Below, piece after piece: positions 54,839 through 64,000 of a DNA stretch of 64,000 nucleotides; within the stretch, counting starts at the first letter, position 1, and each line of letters begins with the position of its first letter. The translations under genes were made by a program, and so were the position numbers. The notes under the pieces are model-generated. The model saw nothing but the letters and a program-made list of their open reading frames with translations, was not told where the DNA came from and searched no databases. The stretch spans positions 4,950,001 through 5,014,000 of the forward strand of contig NZ_CP074349.1 of assembly GCF_018343775.1 (NCBI RefSeq), read 5' to 3'. The DNA comes from Pseudomonas cichorii (GTDB taxonomy: Bacteria; Pseudomonadota; Gammaproteobacteria; Pseudomonadales; Pseudomonadaceae).

Positions 54839-57800
54839 CTATTGAGGTTTTTCAAAAGGCTTGTCGAACGTGATTTTCGGTTCTTTCCATGGCCCTTCGA
54901 CCTTGTACTGCACGCTGGCAAAACGCGCAACGCGATCGCCCAGCAACTTGTCCACCAGAAACAGCGCACCACCGATGGCCGGAGCACCGACAATCAGCGC
55001 GGCAATCGGCAGGTTGTTGGTCACCGGCAAGGTCACCAGCAGCTTGGCATCGACCCGGTCACGCACCATGTCCAGCGTGCCGTTGAGTTCAAGATTGCTC
55101 GACGGCCCTGTCAGGGTAATGGGCTTGCGCGTGACGTAAACGCCGTCACTGGCCACCAGCAAACCTTTGACCCGATCGTAACTCAGGCCTTTGCCCAGCA
55201 GGTCGGAGAAGTCCAGGCGCAGACGACGGCCAATGGAGTTGAAGTTCAGCAAGCCGAACACCCGCAAAGCCTGAGCGCCGCCTTCCACTTCAACGAACTG
55301 GCCCTGACGCAATGTGGCGTCCAGGCTACCGGAGAAACGCTTGAGCCCAACCCAGGCAGGCGAACCCGGCCAGCGTCCATCGGCGTCCATCTCGAAGCTT
55401 TCGCTGGTGACCGTGGGCGCAAAGCCCCAGGCCTTGAGGACGTCAGCCAGATTGTTGCCGCTGATCTGCCCCTTGAACCAACTGCTGCTCGTGCCGGGCG
55501 CGCCTTCCCAACTGCCTTCGCCCTTGAGCAGCATGCCCTTGAGTTCAAGGTTCATATCGGACAGGCGAATACCGGTCGCCGAAGGCCTGATCTTCAAGGC
55601 CCAGCTCCCCAGCAATTGATCACCCTGGAACAACTGGGCAACCCTGATATCCGTCGCGGGAATCTTGCCCGGATCAACATCGGCCAGTGGGTCAGGCGGA
55701 TTTTCGACCACGGCAGCGTTTGGATCGGGAGCTGGCAAGCGCACATAAAGCAGATCGATGCCAATGGGTACGGATTTGCTGTCGGGCAACGTGGCCGAGC
55801 CCTTGACCAGCGCGCTGTCCAGAGACAACGCCCAGGCAGCGGCATTGCGCTGCAACTGCACCCGGACCTGATCCAGAGTCGTGCCCATTGCCGTCAGCTT
55901 GCCGACCTGCAGGTCCACACCACTGAGCAACTGCTTGGCACTGCCGCCAGGATCGTTACCCGAATAGCGCTGTGCAATGGCCTGCCAGGGCGCTACGTCC
56001 AGCTCCGACAGGTTGCCGCGTATGCGCAAGCCCTTGGCATCGGGAACCACAGCGCTACCCTGGCCCAGAAACAGCTCTCCGCGCCCTTCGGCCAGCTTGC
56101 CAGCCGGCGTGGCAAAAGCCAGATTCGCCAACCCGCCATAAGCTGCATCAAAGCGCCGCTCGGCGCCCTGCAGCGTCATGTGAAACTCACTGTCACGCTC
56201 TTCTTCGGCGGCCTTGCCGAACGGTGCTGGCAGATCGACCGTCACGCCTTTGAGCCCGGAATTGATGAGCAACGAGCTGTCGCCCTCGTTGAGGGTCAGT
56301 TGCAGTTGATAAGGCAAGTCGCCTGAAACCGGCAACGGCTGAGTAATGCCCAGCCATTCGGTGAGCTTTTTCAGTGCTACCTGCCCGCTGCCAGCAACAC
56401 GAGTCACGTTGGCGCCAGGCTTGCCTTCGGCAAAGACCTCGGCCGTCACCGGGCGATCAAACACTTGGGCACGAATCCCCTTGCCGCTTACACCCTTGGC
56501 ACTGTCGAAGCGGAAATCGCCTTTGAGCTGAGTCAGCTCCAGCACCGGATCGGCGATCTTCAAACGTGCGCCTTCAGTACTGAAATCCACCGCGACCTTG
56601 GGTTCAACTCCCTTGGCCAGCGGGATATCCAGCTTCAGCTTGCCCTTGAGCGGCCCTTCGCCCTGCCAGCCCGCAAAGGTGCTGCCAGTGCCGATGGGCG
56701 CTTCCTGGAGAATCTTCATGCCGTCGGCCACAGTGCCGGCAAACTCGCCATCCACCAGCAGATGACTCGGCTGCCCGGCCGGAGCGTGGGGAATGTTCAC
56801 CACGACTTTACTGACCTGGGTATTGAGCAATTGCCCTTTACTGGCCTTGACCCTCACGCCGCTGTTTTCCACATAGACCTGACCATCGACGCCCTTGAGC
56901 GATGGCCAGCCCGGCTGGAAGTCCAGAGTGGCGTCATGCACATCGAAAAACAGGCTGATGACGCGGGCCGTATCCGGCGAACCATGGTTAAGCGAACCCT
57001 GATACTGGAAATAGCCCTGGTTGACCGCACCGCCCACTACCGCCGTGCGTAACCACTTGTCCAGTTCCGGGCTCAGCACGGCTGGCAGGTACTTGCCGGT
57101 ATAGCGGCCATCGCCATCGACCATGCCGACCCGCAGGTCCATGTAGTCTTCCTGATCGTGGTTGAAATGCAGACGGATCAGGAAGTCGGCGGCAATCTTG
57201 CCCTCCTCCCCCAGCACCTTGATGTACGGTGCGATGAGGGTGAAGCCCTGATCATCCAGCTTCCAGGTCAGGCGTGCGTTGGCTTTCAGGTAATGCCAGG
57301 GATTCTTGAAGATCGGGTCCAGATGCAGCATGAAGTCATCGGTGGCCAGACGCAGTTCGCCCTGCCCCAGATCGCCGCTGATGGCGCCACTGACGTTTCC
57401 GGCTGCCGGAGCGCCGTGATAGGCATTGAAACCCACCTTGTCCAGATTGGCAGCAAAGCTCAGACGCTTGTCGCCCACCGCCTGAGGCCGGTAATCGAGC
57501 AGCACATTGCGCAGCCCACCGGTAGCCTTGAGATTGTTGAGCGCCGTGCGAAAACCTTCCGGCAGCGGCGCGACGGAATCGAGCAGCGGCGTGACCGGTG
57601 TCAGATCCAGCCTGTCGGCCTGCACATGCCAGAGTTCTTCCTGACCATCGGTGGCAACCGTCTGGGTCAGCTTCAAACGGCTTTCCCAGCGATCCTTGCC
57701 CAGACTCATGGCCAGCGAATCCAGAGTCAGGTCAAAACCTGTATCGCTGCGCTGGAACCAGGCATTGAGGGCCAGATTGTCGATGACTGCGGGCTTTCGC

Positions 57801-58654
57801 TCGGCATAACCCGTCTTGATCTGTGGTGCATTGAGACGCGTGACACCACGTTGAACAGTCCCCTTGCCCCAGCTCAGCCAGAACTCGCCACCGGCCTTGA
57901 GCGTGGAAACCTTCCATTCACGGGTCAGGGCCTTGGGCAGCCACTTGGCCCAGTCGCTCTGAGGCAGGCTCAGATACAGATCGGCTTCGCCGTCCTTCCA
58001 CTGGCTGGCCTGGATTCGCGAGCGCAGATTCAGGCTCAGCGGCTGGCCGTCCGGAAGGGTCATGCGCGCATCGAGGCGCTGATGATAGCTGCCAGTGAGC
58101 AGAGTGAAGTTGACATAGGTAAGGGTCAGCGGCGATTCGTCGAAAGGCTGCAGTGTCACCTGGCTGTCGAGCAGCGACAGGCGCGACACAACCTGCATCT
58201 GGTTGAGCAGCTTCTCGGGGTCGAGGGAGGCGTTGTCCTGAACAGGCAGCCCCTGGACTGCCCAGGCCCCGTCCTTGTCCTGCGTGAGAATGACCTGCAG
58301 GCCGCCGACCTCAAGATGAGCGATACGCACATCCCGGGCTTTCAGGCTGCCCAGAATATCGGGCAACACCGTGACCTGATCAAGACGCAAGGCACTGGAG
58401 CCCTCGCCCACCATCACATCATGGGCAACCAGCACCGGAGAAAACCCGCTCCAGCGTCCTTCCAGACTGCCAATGCTCAACGGCATGCCAAGGGCTGCAC
58501 TGGCACGAGTCTCCACATCGACCCGGTACTCGGCGACCATGGGCATCAACTGACGCCCGAGGCTTACATACAAGGCAGCCAGAATCAGCGCCAGCGCGCA
58601 AAGACCCAGCCCCCAGCGAGTCAGGGCAGAAAAGAAACGGGACAGACGCTCCAT
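54839..58654 (-). CDS. yhdP: YhdP, AsmA-like phospholipid-bridge protein
   Basis: 1271 residues, the largest gene here. One N-terminal membrane helix (about 14-32), then a long beta-rich periplasmic region with the AsmA/DUF3971 repeats and the C-terminal AsmA_2 domain, finishing with a hydrophobic stretch (LLVTLPVTNNLPIAALIVGAPAIGGALFLVDKLL). In E. coli YhdP, TamB and YdbH carry phospholipids to the outer membrane. The order rng-yhdP-nitrilase-tldD matches E. coli and Pseudomonas. A 171-bp gap after rng holds no signal I can define. Confidence 0.93.
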   Translation of the reverse strand: MERLSRFFSALTRWGLGLCALALILAALYVSLGRQLMPMVAEYRVDVETRASAALGMPLSIGSLEGRWSGFSPVLVAHDVMVGEGSSALRLDQVTVLPDILGSLKARDVRIAHLEVGGLQVILTQDKDGAWAVQGLPVQDNASLDPEKLLNQMQVVSRLSLLDSQVTLQPFDESPLTLTYVNFTLLTGSYHQRLDARMTLPDGQPLSLNLRSRIQASQWKDGEADLYLSLPQSDWAKWLPKALTREWKVSTLKAGGEFWLSWGKGTVQRGVTRLNAPQIKTGYAERKPAVIDNLALNAWFQRSDTGFDLTLDSLAMSLGKDRWESRLKLTQTVATDGQEELWHVQADRLDLTPVTPLLDSVAPLPEGFRTALNNLKATGGLRNVLLDYRPQAVGDKRLSFAANLDKVGFNAYHGAPAAGNVSGAISGDLGQGELRLATDDFMLHLDPIFKNPWHYLKANARLTWKLDDQGFTLIAPYIKVLGEEGKIAADFLIRLHFNHDQEDYMDLRVGMVDGDGRYTGKYLPAVLSPELDKWLRTAVVGGAVNQGYFQYQGSLNHGSPDTARVISLFFDVHDATLDFQPGWPSLKGVDGQVYVENSGVRVKASKGQLLNTQVSKVVVNIPHAPAGQPSHLLVDGEFAGTVADGMKILQEAPIGTGSTFAGWQGEGPLKGKLKLDIPLAKGVEPKVAVDFSTEGARLKIADPVLELTQLKGDFRFDSAKGVSGKGIRAQVFDRPVTAEVFAEGKPGANVTRVAGSGQVALKKLTEWLGITQPLPVSGDLPYQLQLTLNEGDSSLLINSGLKGVTVDLPAPFGKAAEEERDSEFHMTLQGAERRFDAAYGGLANLAFATPAGKLAEGRGELFLGQGSAVVPDAKGLRIRGNLSELDVAPWQAIAQRYSGNDPGGSAKQLLSGVDLQVGKLTAMGTTLDQVRVQLQRNAAAWALSLDSALVKGSATLPDSKSVPIGIDLLYVRLPAPDPNAAVVENPPDPLADVDPGKIPATDIRVAQLFQGDQLLGSWALKIRPSATGIRLSDMNLELKGMLLKGEGSWEGAPGTSSSWFKGQISGNNLADVLKAWGFAPTVTSESFEMDADGRWPGSPAWVGLKRFSGSLDATLRQGQFVEVEGGAQALRVFGLLNFNSIGRRLRLDFSDLLGKGLSYDRVKGLLVASDGVYVTRKPITLTGPSSNLELNGTLDMVRDRVDAKLLVTLPVTNNLPIAALIVGAPAIGGALFLVDKLLGDRVARFASVQYKVEGPWKEPKITFDKPFEKPQ

Positions 58655-58825
58655 TCAGAGAGCCCTCCGCAATAAAGCCCGGCAGTCAGCGTTGCTGAAA
58701 TGAACCCGGTTTAGTACTGCAGGTGCGGCCCGGTACAGGTTTTGCTCATTTACCACGCATCATTCTCGTTATAAGGGCGTACGGCTCGTCGTCGTGGGCA
58801 TCACGCTTTCACGATACGAGCAACT

Positions 58826-60283
58826 TCAGAGCAGCACCACGTCATATTGTTCCTGTGAATACATGGTTTCTACCTGAAAACGAATGGTGCGTCCGATAAA
58901 GCTCTCCAGCTCCGCCACATTGCCCGACTCTTCATCAAGCAGTCGGTCAACCACGCGCTGGTTGGCCAGTACCCGATAACCCACCGCCTGATAGGCCCGG
59001 GCCTCGCGCAGGATTTCGCGGAAAATCTCGTAACAGATGGTTTCCGGCGTCTTGAGCTTGCCGCGTCCCTGACAGCAGTGGCAAGGCTCACAAAGCACTT
59101 GCTCCAGACTTTCACGGGTGCGCTTACGGGTCATCTGCACCAGGCCAAGCTCGGTGATGCCAATGATGTTGGTCTTGGCGTGATCACGCTCCAGCTGTTT
59201 TTCCAGGGTGCGCAGGACCTGACGCTGGTGCTCGCCATCTTCCATATCGATAAAGTCGATGATGATGATGCCACCCAGATTGCGCAGACGCAGTTGCCGC
59301 GCAATGGCCGTCGCGGCCTCCAGGTTGGTCTTGAAAATGGTTTCTTCCAGATTGCGATGGCCGACGAACGCGCCGGTGTTGACGTCAATGGTGCTCATGG
59401 CCTCGGCAGGGTCGACCACCAGATAGCCACCCGACTTGAGCGGCACCTTGCGCTCCAGCGCCTTCTGGATTTCGTCTTCCACGCCGTACAGATCAAAGAT
59501 CGGACGCTCACCGGGGTAATGTTCCAGACGGTCGGCGATTTCCGGCATCAGCTCGGCCACGAACTGCGTGGTTTTCTGGAAGGTTTCCCGGGAGTCGATA
59601 CGGATCTTCTCGATACGCGGGCTGACCAGATCGCGCAGTGTGCGCAGCGCCAGGCCAAGATCCTCGTAGATCACGTTGGGCGGACTGATGGTCTTGATCT
59701 GCTCGCCGATCTGGTCCCACAGCCTGCGCAGATAACGGATGTCCATAAGGATTTCGTCGGCGCCCGCACCTTCGGCGGCGGTACGCAGGATAAAGCCGCC
59801 TGCTTCCTTGATGCCTTCCAGTGCCACGCAATCGCTGACGACTTTCTTGAGTCGCTCGCGCTCACCTTCATCCTCGATCTTCAGGGAAATACCCACGTGA
59901 GCCGTGCGCGGCATGTACACCAGATAGCGCGACGGAATCGACAATTGCGTGGTCAGGCGTGCGCCCTTGCTGCCAATCGGGTCCTTGGTGACCTGCACGA
60001 CCAGACTCTGGCCTTCATGGACCAGGGAGCTGATGGTTTCCACTGCCGGGCCTTCACGCATGGAGATTTCCGACGCATGAATGAAGGCTGCACGATCCAG
60101 ACCGATATCGATGAACGCGGCCTGCATGCCGGGCAGCACCCGCACCACCTTGCCTTTGTAGATATTGCCGACGATGCCGCGACGCTGGGTCCGCTCGACA
60201 TGGACCTCCTGCAGGACACCGTTTTCCACCACTGCCACCCGCGACTCCATCGGGGTGATATTGATCAGAATCTCTTCACTCAT
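58826..60283 (-). CDS. rng: RNase G (CafA)
   Basis: 485-residue endoribonuclease of the RNase E/G family that matures the 16S rRNA 5' end and degrades some mRNAs. S1 domain near the N-terminus ([31 protein letters not shown], about 37-67), catalytic aspartates in [11 protein letters not shown] and IIIIDFIDM, and the Zn-link [11 protein letters not shown]. Lacks the long RNase E scaffold tail. Overlaps maf by 4 bp. Confidence 0.97.
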   Translation of the reverse strand: MSEEILINITPMESRVAVVENGVLQEVHVERTQRRGIVGNIYKGKVVRVLPGMQAAFIDIGLDRAAFIHASEISMREGPAVETISSLVHEGQSLVVQVTKDPIGSKGARLTTQLSIPSRYLVYMPRTAHVGISLKIEDEGERERLKKVVSDCVALEGIKEAGGFILRTAAEGAGADEILMDIRYLRRLWDQIGEQIKTISPPNVIYEDLGLALRTLRDLVSPRIEKIRIDSRETFQKTTQFVAELMPEIADRLEHYPGERPIFDLYGVEDEIQKALERKVPLKSGGYLVVDPAEAMSTIDVNTGAFVGHRNLEETIFKTNLEAATAIARQLRLRNLGGIIIIDFIDMEDGEHQRQVLRTLEKQLERDHAKTNIIGITELGLVQMTRKRTRESLEQVLCEPCHCCQGRGKLKTPETICYEIFREILREARAYQAVGYRVLANQRVVDRLLDEESGNVAELESFIGRTIRFQVETMYSQEQYDVVLL

Positions 60284-60879
60284 GGCTTTTCACCTTCCAG
60301 GCATTGCCAACAGGGTATGCCGAAACTGCCCAGCAGTTCTGCGGTTTCGCACAGAGGTAGCCCAACGACTCCAGAATAGCTGCCATGCAGCTCTTCGACG
60401 AAAATCGCTGCAAGGCCTTGGACAGCATAACTGCCCGCCTTGTCCTGAGGCTCGCCGCTGGCCCAGTAGGTCCGGGCTTCATGGGGTTCGACAGGGCGAA
60501 AGCGCACGCGACTGGTCACGATGCGAGCCTCGCTGCGCTGGCGATCGACCAGCGCAATGGCGGTCAGTACCTGATGTTCACGCCCGGAAAGAGCAGCCAG
60601 CATTGCCAGCGCATCGGACTGATCCACCGGTTTGCCCAGAATGCGACCATCAAGCACCACAGCGGTATCGGCACCCAGCACGCAAGCGTCTTCATCGCCC
60701 AGCAAGGCCAGACCGGCCGCGGCCTTGCCACGCGCCAGACGCTCGACATAGGCCGTCGGGGCTTCATCGTTCAGAGGGGTTTCGTCGATTTGCGCACTGA
60801 GCGCAGTGAAAGGCACACCGATCTGAGTGAGCAGTTCACGCCGGCGCGGTGAGCCAGAGGCCAGATAGAGCAAGGGCAT
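60280..60879 (-). CDS. maf: Maf/YhdE nucleotide pyrophosphatase (dTTP/UTP)
   Basis: 199 residues. Hydrolyses non-canonical or excess dTTP/UTP; the E. coli YhdE homologue affects septum formation. Motifs [12 protein letters not shown] (7-18), the acidic [16 protein letters not shown] segment with the catalytic Asp and the substrate Gln/Lys region [12 protein letters not shown]. YhdE type by place after mreD and before rng. Confidence 0.94.
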   Translation of the reverse strand: MPLLYLASGSPRRRELLTQIGVPFTALSAQIDETPLNDEAPTAYVERLARGKAAAGLALLGDEDACVLGADTAVVLDGRILGKPVDQSDALAMLAALSGREHQVLTAIALVDRQRSEARIVTSRVRFRPVEPHEARTYWASGEPQDKAGSYAVQGLAAIFVEELHGSYSGVVGLPLCETAELLGSFGIPCWQCLEGEKP

Positions 60880-60942
60880 AAGGACATCTCCGTGTCTGTG
60901 ACGATAAGCGCAGCACGACGCAGTCCTGCGCTCACGCTGCGC

Positions 60943-61434
60943 TTAGTTGATTTTCAAACGCTTGCTCAACCCACGCAGACCATAACTCACCCATGGCCAC
61001 AACAAGGCGCTGACCAGTGCGGGCAGCACGAGCGCCAGGGTTGGCTGTCGATTGCCGTTCAAGGCGCTGATCCACAGCTGCACGAGCTGCGCCAGACCAA
61101 AGACCACCAGCAGCACCAGGCATTGCTGCCACATGGGGAACATGCGCAGACGTTGCTGCAAAGACATGACCAGAAACGCGATCAACGTCAGGATCAAGGC
61201 GTTCTGACCCAGATAATTGCCGTATAGCACGTCTTCCATCAAGCCCAGCAGCCAGGCAGTGGTCATGCCGACCTTTTGCGGCAGAGCAAGGACCCAGAAA
61301 CTCAAAAGCAACGCCAGCCACAGCGGACGAAAAATTTCCATGAACTGCGGCAGTGGCGAAATACTCAGCAACAGGCCGATGGCGAAGGTGAACCAGACCA
61401 CCCAGCCATTGCGCCCGGAAACATGACTAACCAT
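60943..61434 (-). CDS. mreD: MreD, rod-shape membrane protein
   Basis: 163 residues with about five membrane helices, starting MVSHVSGRNGWVVWFTFAIGLLLSISPLP. Part of the elongasome with MreB, MreC, RodZ and PBP2. The upstream open frame is long, but it is an artefact inside mreC; ATG 61434 overlaps the mreC stop by 8 bp. 63-bp gap to maf. Confidence 0.93.
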   Translation of the reverse strand: MVSHVSGRNGWVVWFTFAIGLLLSISPLPQFMEIFRPLWLALLLSFWVLALPQKVGMTTAWLLGLMEDVLYGNYLGQNALILTLIAFLVMSLQQRLRMFPMWQQCLVLLVVFGLAQLVQLWISALNGNRQPTLALVLPALVSALLWPWVSYGLRGLSKRLKIN

Positions 61435-62554
61435 CGATTCGCTCCCGAGAGTTGGAAGGTGCAGACGCAGGAGGCTGTGACGTGGCAGGTCTTGCAGCAG
61501 GCCGCGCCGGGGCTTGCTGGGTTGCCGGAGCCGGGGTTGCAGCCGGAGCCGAAGCACCCTGGGCAGCCGGCCTGGCGTGAGTGGTGCTGGTCGGGAACGA
61601 TGGAACCGTTGGCATCGGCACCATCGGGAAAGCCGGTGACAGCGGTGGAATCGTTGGCGCGACGGTCGGCTCAAGGCCTTTATCGATGGACTCCTGGGCC
61701 TGCGCCGCATCAGCCGCGCGCTCTTCCGGAGAGCGGCCATCGGAGAACACCAGCAGCAGATAGCGACTGCGGTTCAAGGCAGCAGTGGGAACGGCGCGCA
61801 CAATGGCAAACGGCTGCCCGGAGTCATGAATGACTTCCTTGACGGTTGCTACCGGATAACCCGCCGGGAAGCGCTGACCGAGGCCGGAACTGACCAGCAG
61901 ATCGCCTTCCTTGATGTCAGCGGTATCCGCCACATGCCGCAACTCCAGGCGTTCCGGGTTACCGGTGCCGCTGGCAATGGCGCGCAGGCCATTGCGGTTG
62001 ACCTGCACGGGAATGCTGTGGGTGGTGTCCGTCAGCAACAGGACACGCGAGGTGTAGGGCATCAGTTCGACCACCTGCCCCATCAGGCCACGGGCATCGA
62101 GCACCGGCTGGCCCAGGACAACGCCATCGCGCTCGCCCTTGTTGATGATGATGCGGTGGGTGAAGGGGTTCGGGTCCATGCCGATCAACTCGGCGACTTC
62201 GACCTTCTCGTTGACCAGCGCCGAAGAGTTGAGCAACTCGCGCAGGCGAACGTTCTGCTCGGTCAGTGCCGCCAGCTTTTGCAGGCGACCTTGCAGGAGC
62301 AGGGTTTCGGTCTTGAGTTTCTCATTTTCGGCGATCAGCTCGGTACGGCTGCCGAACTGGCTGGCAACGCCCTGAAACATGCGCTGCGGCAGATCGACGA
62401 TCCAGTAGGTCTGCATCAATACCAGCGACATCTGGCTGCGCACGGGCTTGAGGATCGTGAAGCGTGCGTCCACCACCATCAACGCGACCGACAGCACGAC
62501 CAGTACCAGAAGACGTACGCCCAGCGAAGGGCCTTTTGCGAAAAGCGGTTTAAT
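61427..62554 (-). CDS. mreC: MreC, rod-shape determining protein, apparent ATT start
   Basis: Periplasmic scaffold of the elongasome. 375 residues if started at ATT (62554): IKPLFAKGPSLGVRLLVLVV then the membrane helix (about 12-29), coiled coil (about 75-110, ELIAENEKLKTETLLLQGRLQKLAALTEQNVRLRELL), the beta-barrel core and a proline/alanine-rich tail. The first ATG or GTG in frame (62497) would remove the start of the membrane helix. A strong Shine-Dalgarno GGGAGGAG ends 6 nt before the ATT, and no other start codon lies in between. ATT starts are known for infC and pcnB. Confidence 0.93.
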   Translation of the reverse strand: MKPLFAKGPSLGVRLLVLVVLSVALMVVDARFTILKPVRSQMSLVLMQTYWIVDLPQRMFQGVASQFGSRTELIAENEKLKTETLLLQGRLQKLAALTEQNVRLRELLNSSALVNEKVEVAELIGMDPNPFTHRIIINKGERDGVVLGQPVLDARGLMGQVVELMPYTSRVLLLTDTTHSIPVQVNRNGLRAIASGTGNPERLELRHVADTADIKEGDLLVSSGLGQRFPAGYPVATVKEVIHDSGQPFAIVRAVPTAALNRSRYLLLVFSDGRSPEERAADAAQAQESIDKGLEPTVAPTIPPLSPAFPMVPMPTVPSFPTSTTHARPAAQGASAPAATPAPATQQAPARPAARPATSQPPASAPSNSRERIDG

Positions 62555-62560
62555 AGGCCG

Positions 62561-62569
62561 CTCCTCCCG
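62561..62569 (-). promoter_or_regulatory. Ribosome binding site that sets the mreC ATT start
   Basis: GGGAGGAG on the minus strand, with CGGCCT between it and ATT at 62554. A nearby ATG at 62573 is out of frame and upstream of the site. Confidence 0.75.
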
Positions 62570-62736
62570 GGCATGCGATCAAAGGATCGAGCTTCAATTG
62601 GCTGTTATTCATGGGGTATGAACCGGCCTGGACAGATGAAAAAAATAGGCACCTTGTTTCGGCGTCAGCCTGACGCATACAGGTAGCACAAGCGCTACCT
62701 GCATACAAAAGACCCTATGAACAGCACCCCGGCGAA

Positions 62737-63981
<1,245 letters not shown>

Positions 63982-64000
63982 ATGGCGCTTGAACGCTCCG
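63982..64000 (+). CDS. gatC: GatC, Asp/Glu-tRNA amidotransferase subunit C (first six codons only)
   Basis: ATG followed by codons for ALERS, cut by the window edge. MALERS is the N-terminus I know for Pseudomonas GatC, and gatCAB follows mreB divergently in P. aeruginosa. GAGATA lies about 8 nt upstream of the ATG. Called by N-terminus and position only. Confidence 0.7.

Noticed and set aside
61435..61740. N-terminal extension of mreD inside mreC
   Set aside because: The extension is Pro/Arg-rich out-of-frame reading of the mreC proline-alanine tail. MreD begins at the ATG overlapping the mreC stop.

Overview
The window is chromosomal DNA from a fluorescent Pseudomonas. This rests on the proteins (Pseudomonas-type MurD, AlgW, LptC, CysNC fusion, 448-residue TrpS), on high GC, and on a gene order that follows, almost without interruption, what I remember of the P. 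aeruginosa block from murG to gatC. The palindromic 'TTCGCGAAT..' repeats and the C-rich intergenic elements suggest the P. syringae side of the genus, but I cannot fix the species. No tRNA, insertion sequence, prophage or CRISPR array was seen.

Layout. 1-10600: the division and cell wall (dcw) cluster, read leftward: mraZ, rsmH, ftsL, ftsI, murE, murF, mraY, murD, ftsW and murG (cut by the window edge). Three MraZ boxes lie in front of it. 10740-11180: RNase P RNA. 11222-15890: rsmI leftward, then lpoA-yraN-gmhA/diaA-dolP rightward (envelope upkeep). 15930-20890: sspB/sspA, the cytochrome bc1 operon petABC, and rplM-rpsI. 21250-26110: an AraC/GATase regulator, zapE, trpS, a small hydrolase and zapG. 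26190-31380: cysNC and cysD (sulfate activation), a Nif3 protein, and the envelope-stress protease algW. 31430-39430: one long leftward series mlaFEDCB, ibaG, murA, hisG, hisD, hisC. 39740-46370: rightward kdsD, lptC, lptA, lptB, rpoN, hpf, ptsN, rapZ, ptsO (Kdo and LPS export, sigma-54, nitrogen PTS). 46530-50350: a ZIP transporter and the Fur-controlled fagA-fumC-orf-sodA operon. 50480-63780: pmbA/tldD, darP, a nitrilase, yhdP, rng, maf and mreBCD. 63982 on: the first codons of gatC.

Most genes are housekeeping and unremarkable. The most interesting points are non-coding or are broken genes. (1) kdsC, expected between kdsD and lptC, is reduced to a relic of about 130 bp that still encodes a KdsC-like EQ..GNDLPDL motif. 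(2) The hisG-hisD gap encodes two interlocked perfect inverted repeats (9 and 10 bp) in a-b-a'-b' order, which could form an RNA pseudoknot just before hisD. (3) A repeat with a 7-base period (NNNAAGC), arranged as opposed arrays, occurs twice, each time directly after a leftward gene. (4) mreC appears to start at ATT. (5) Several strong dyads (murA-hisG, lptB-rpoN, upstream of cysD) are unexplained.
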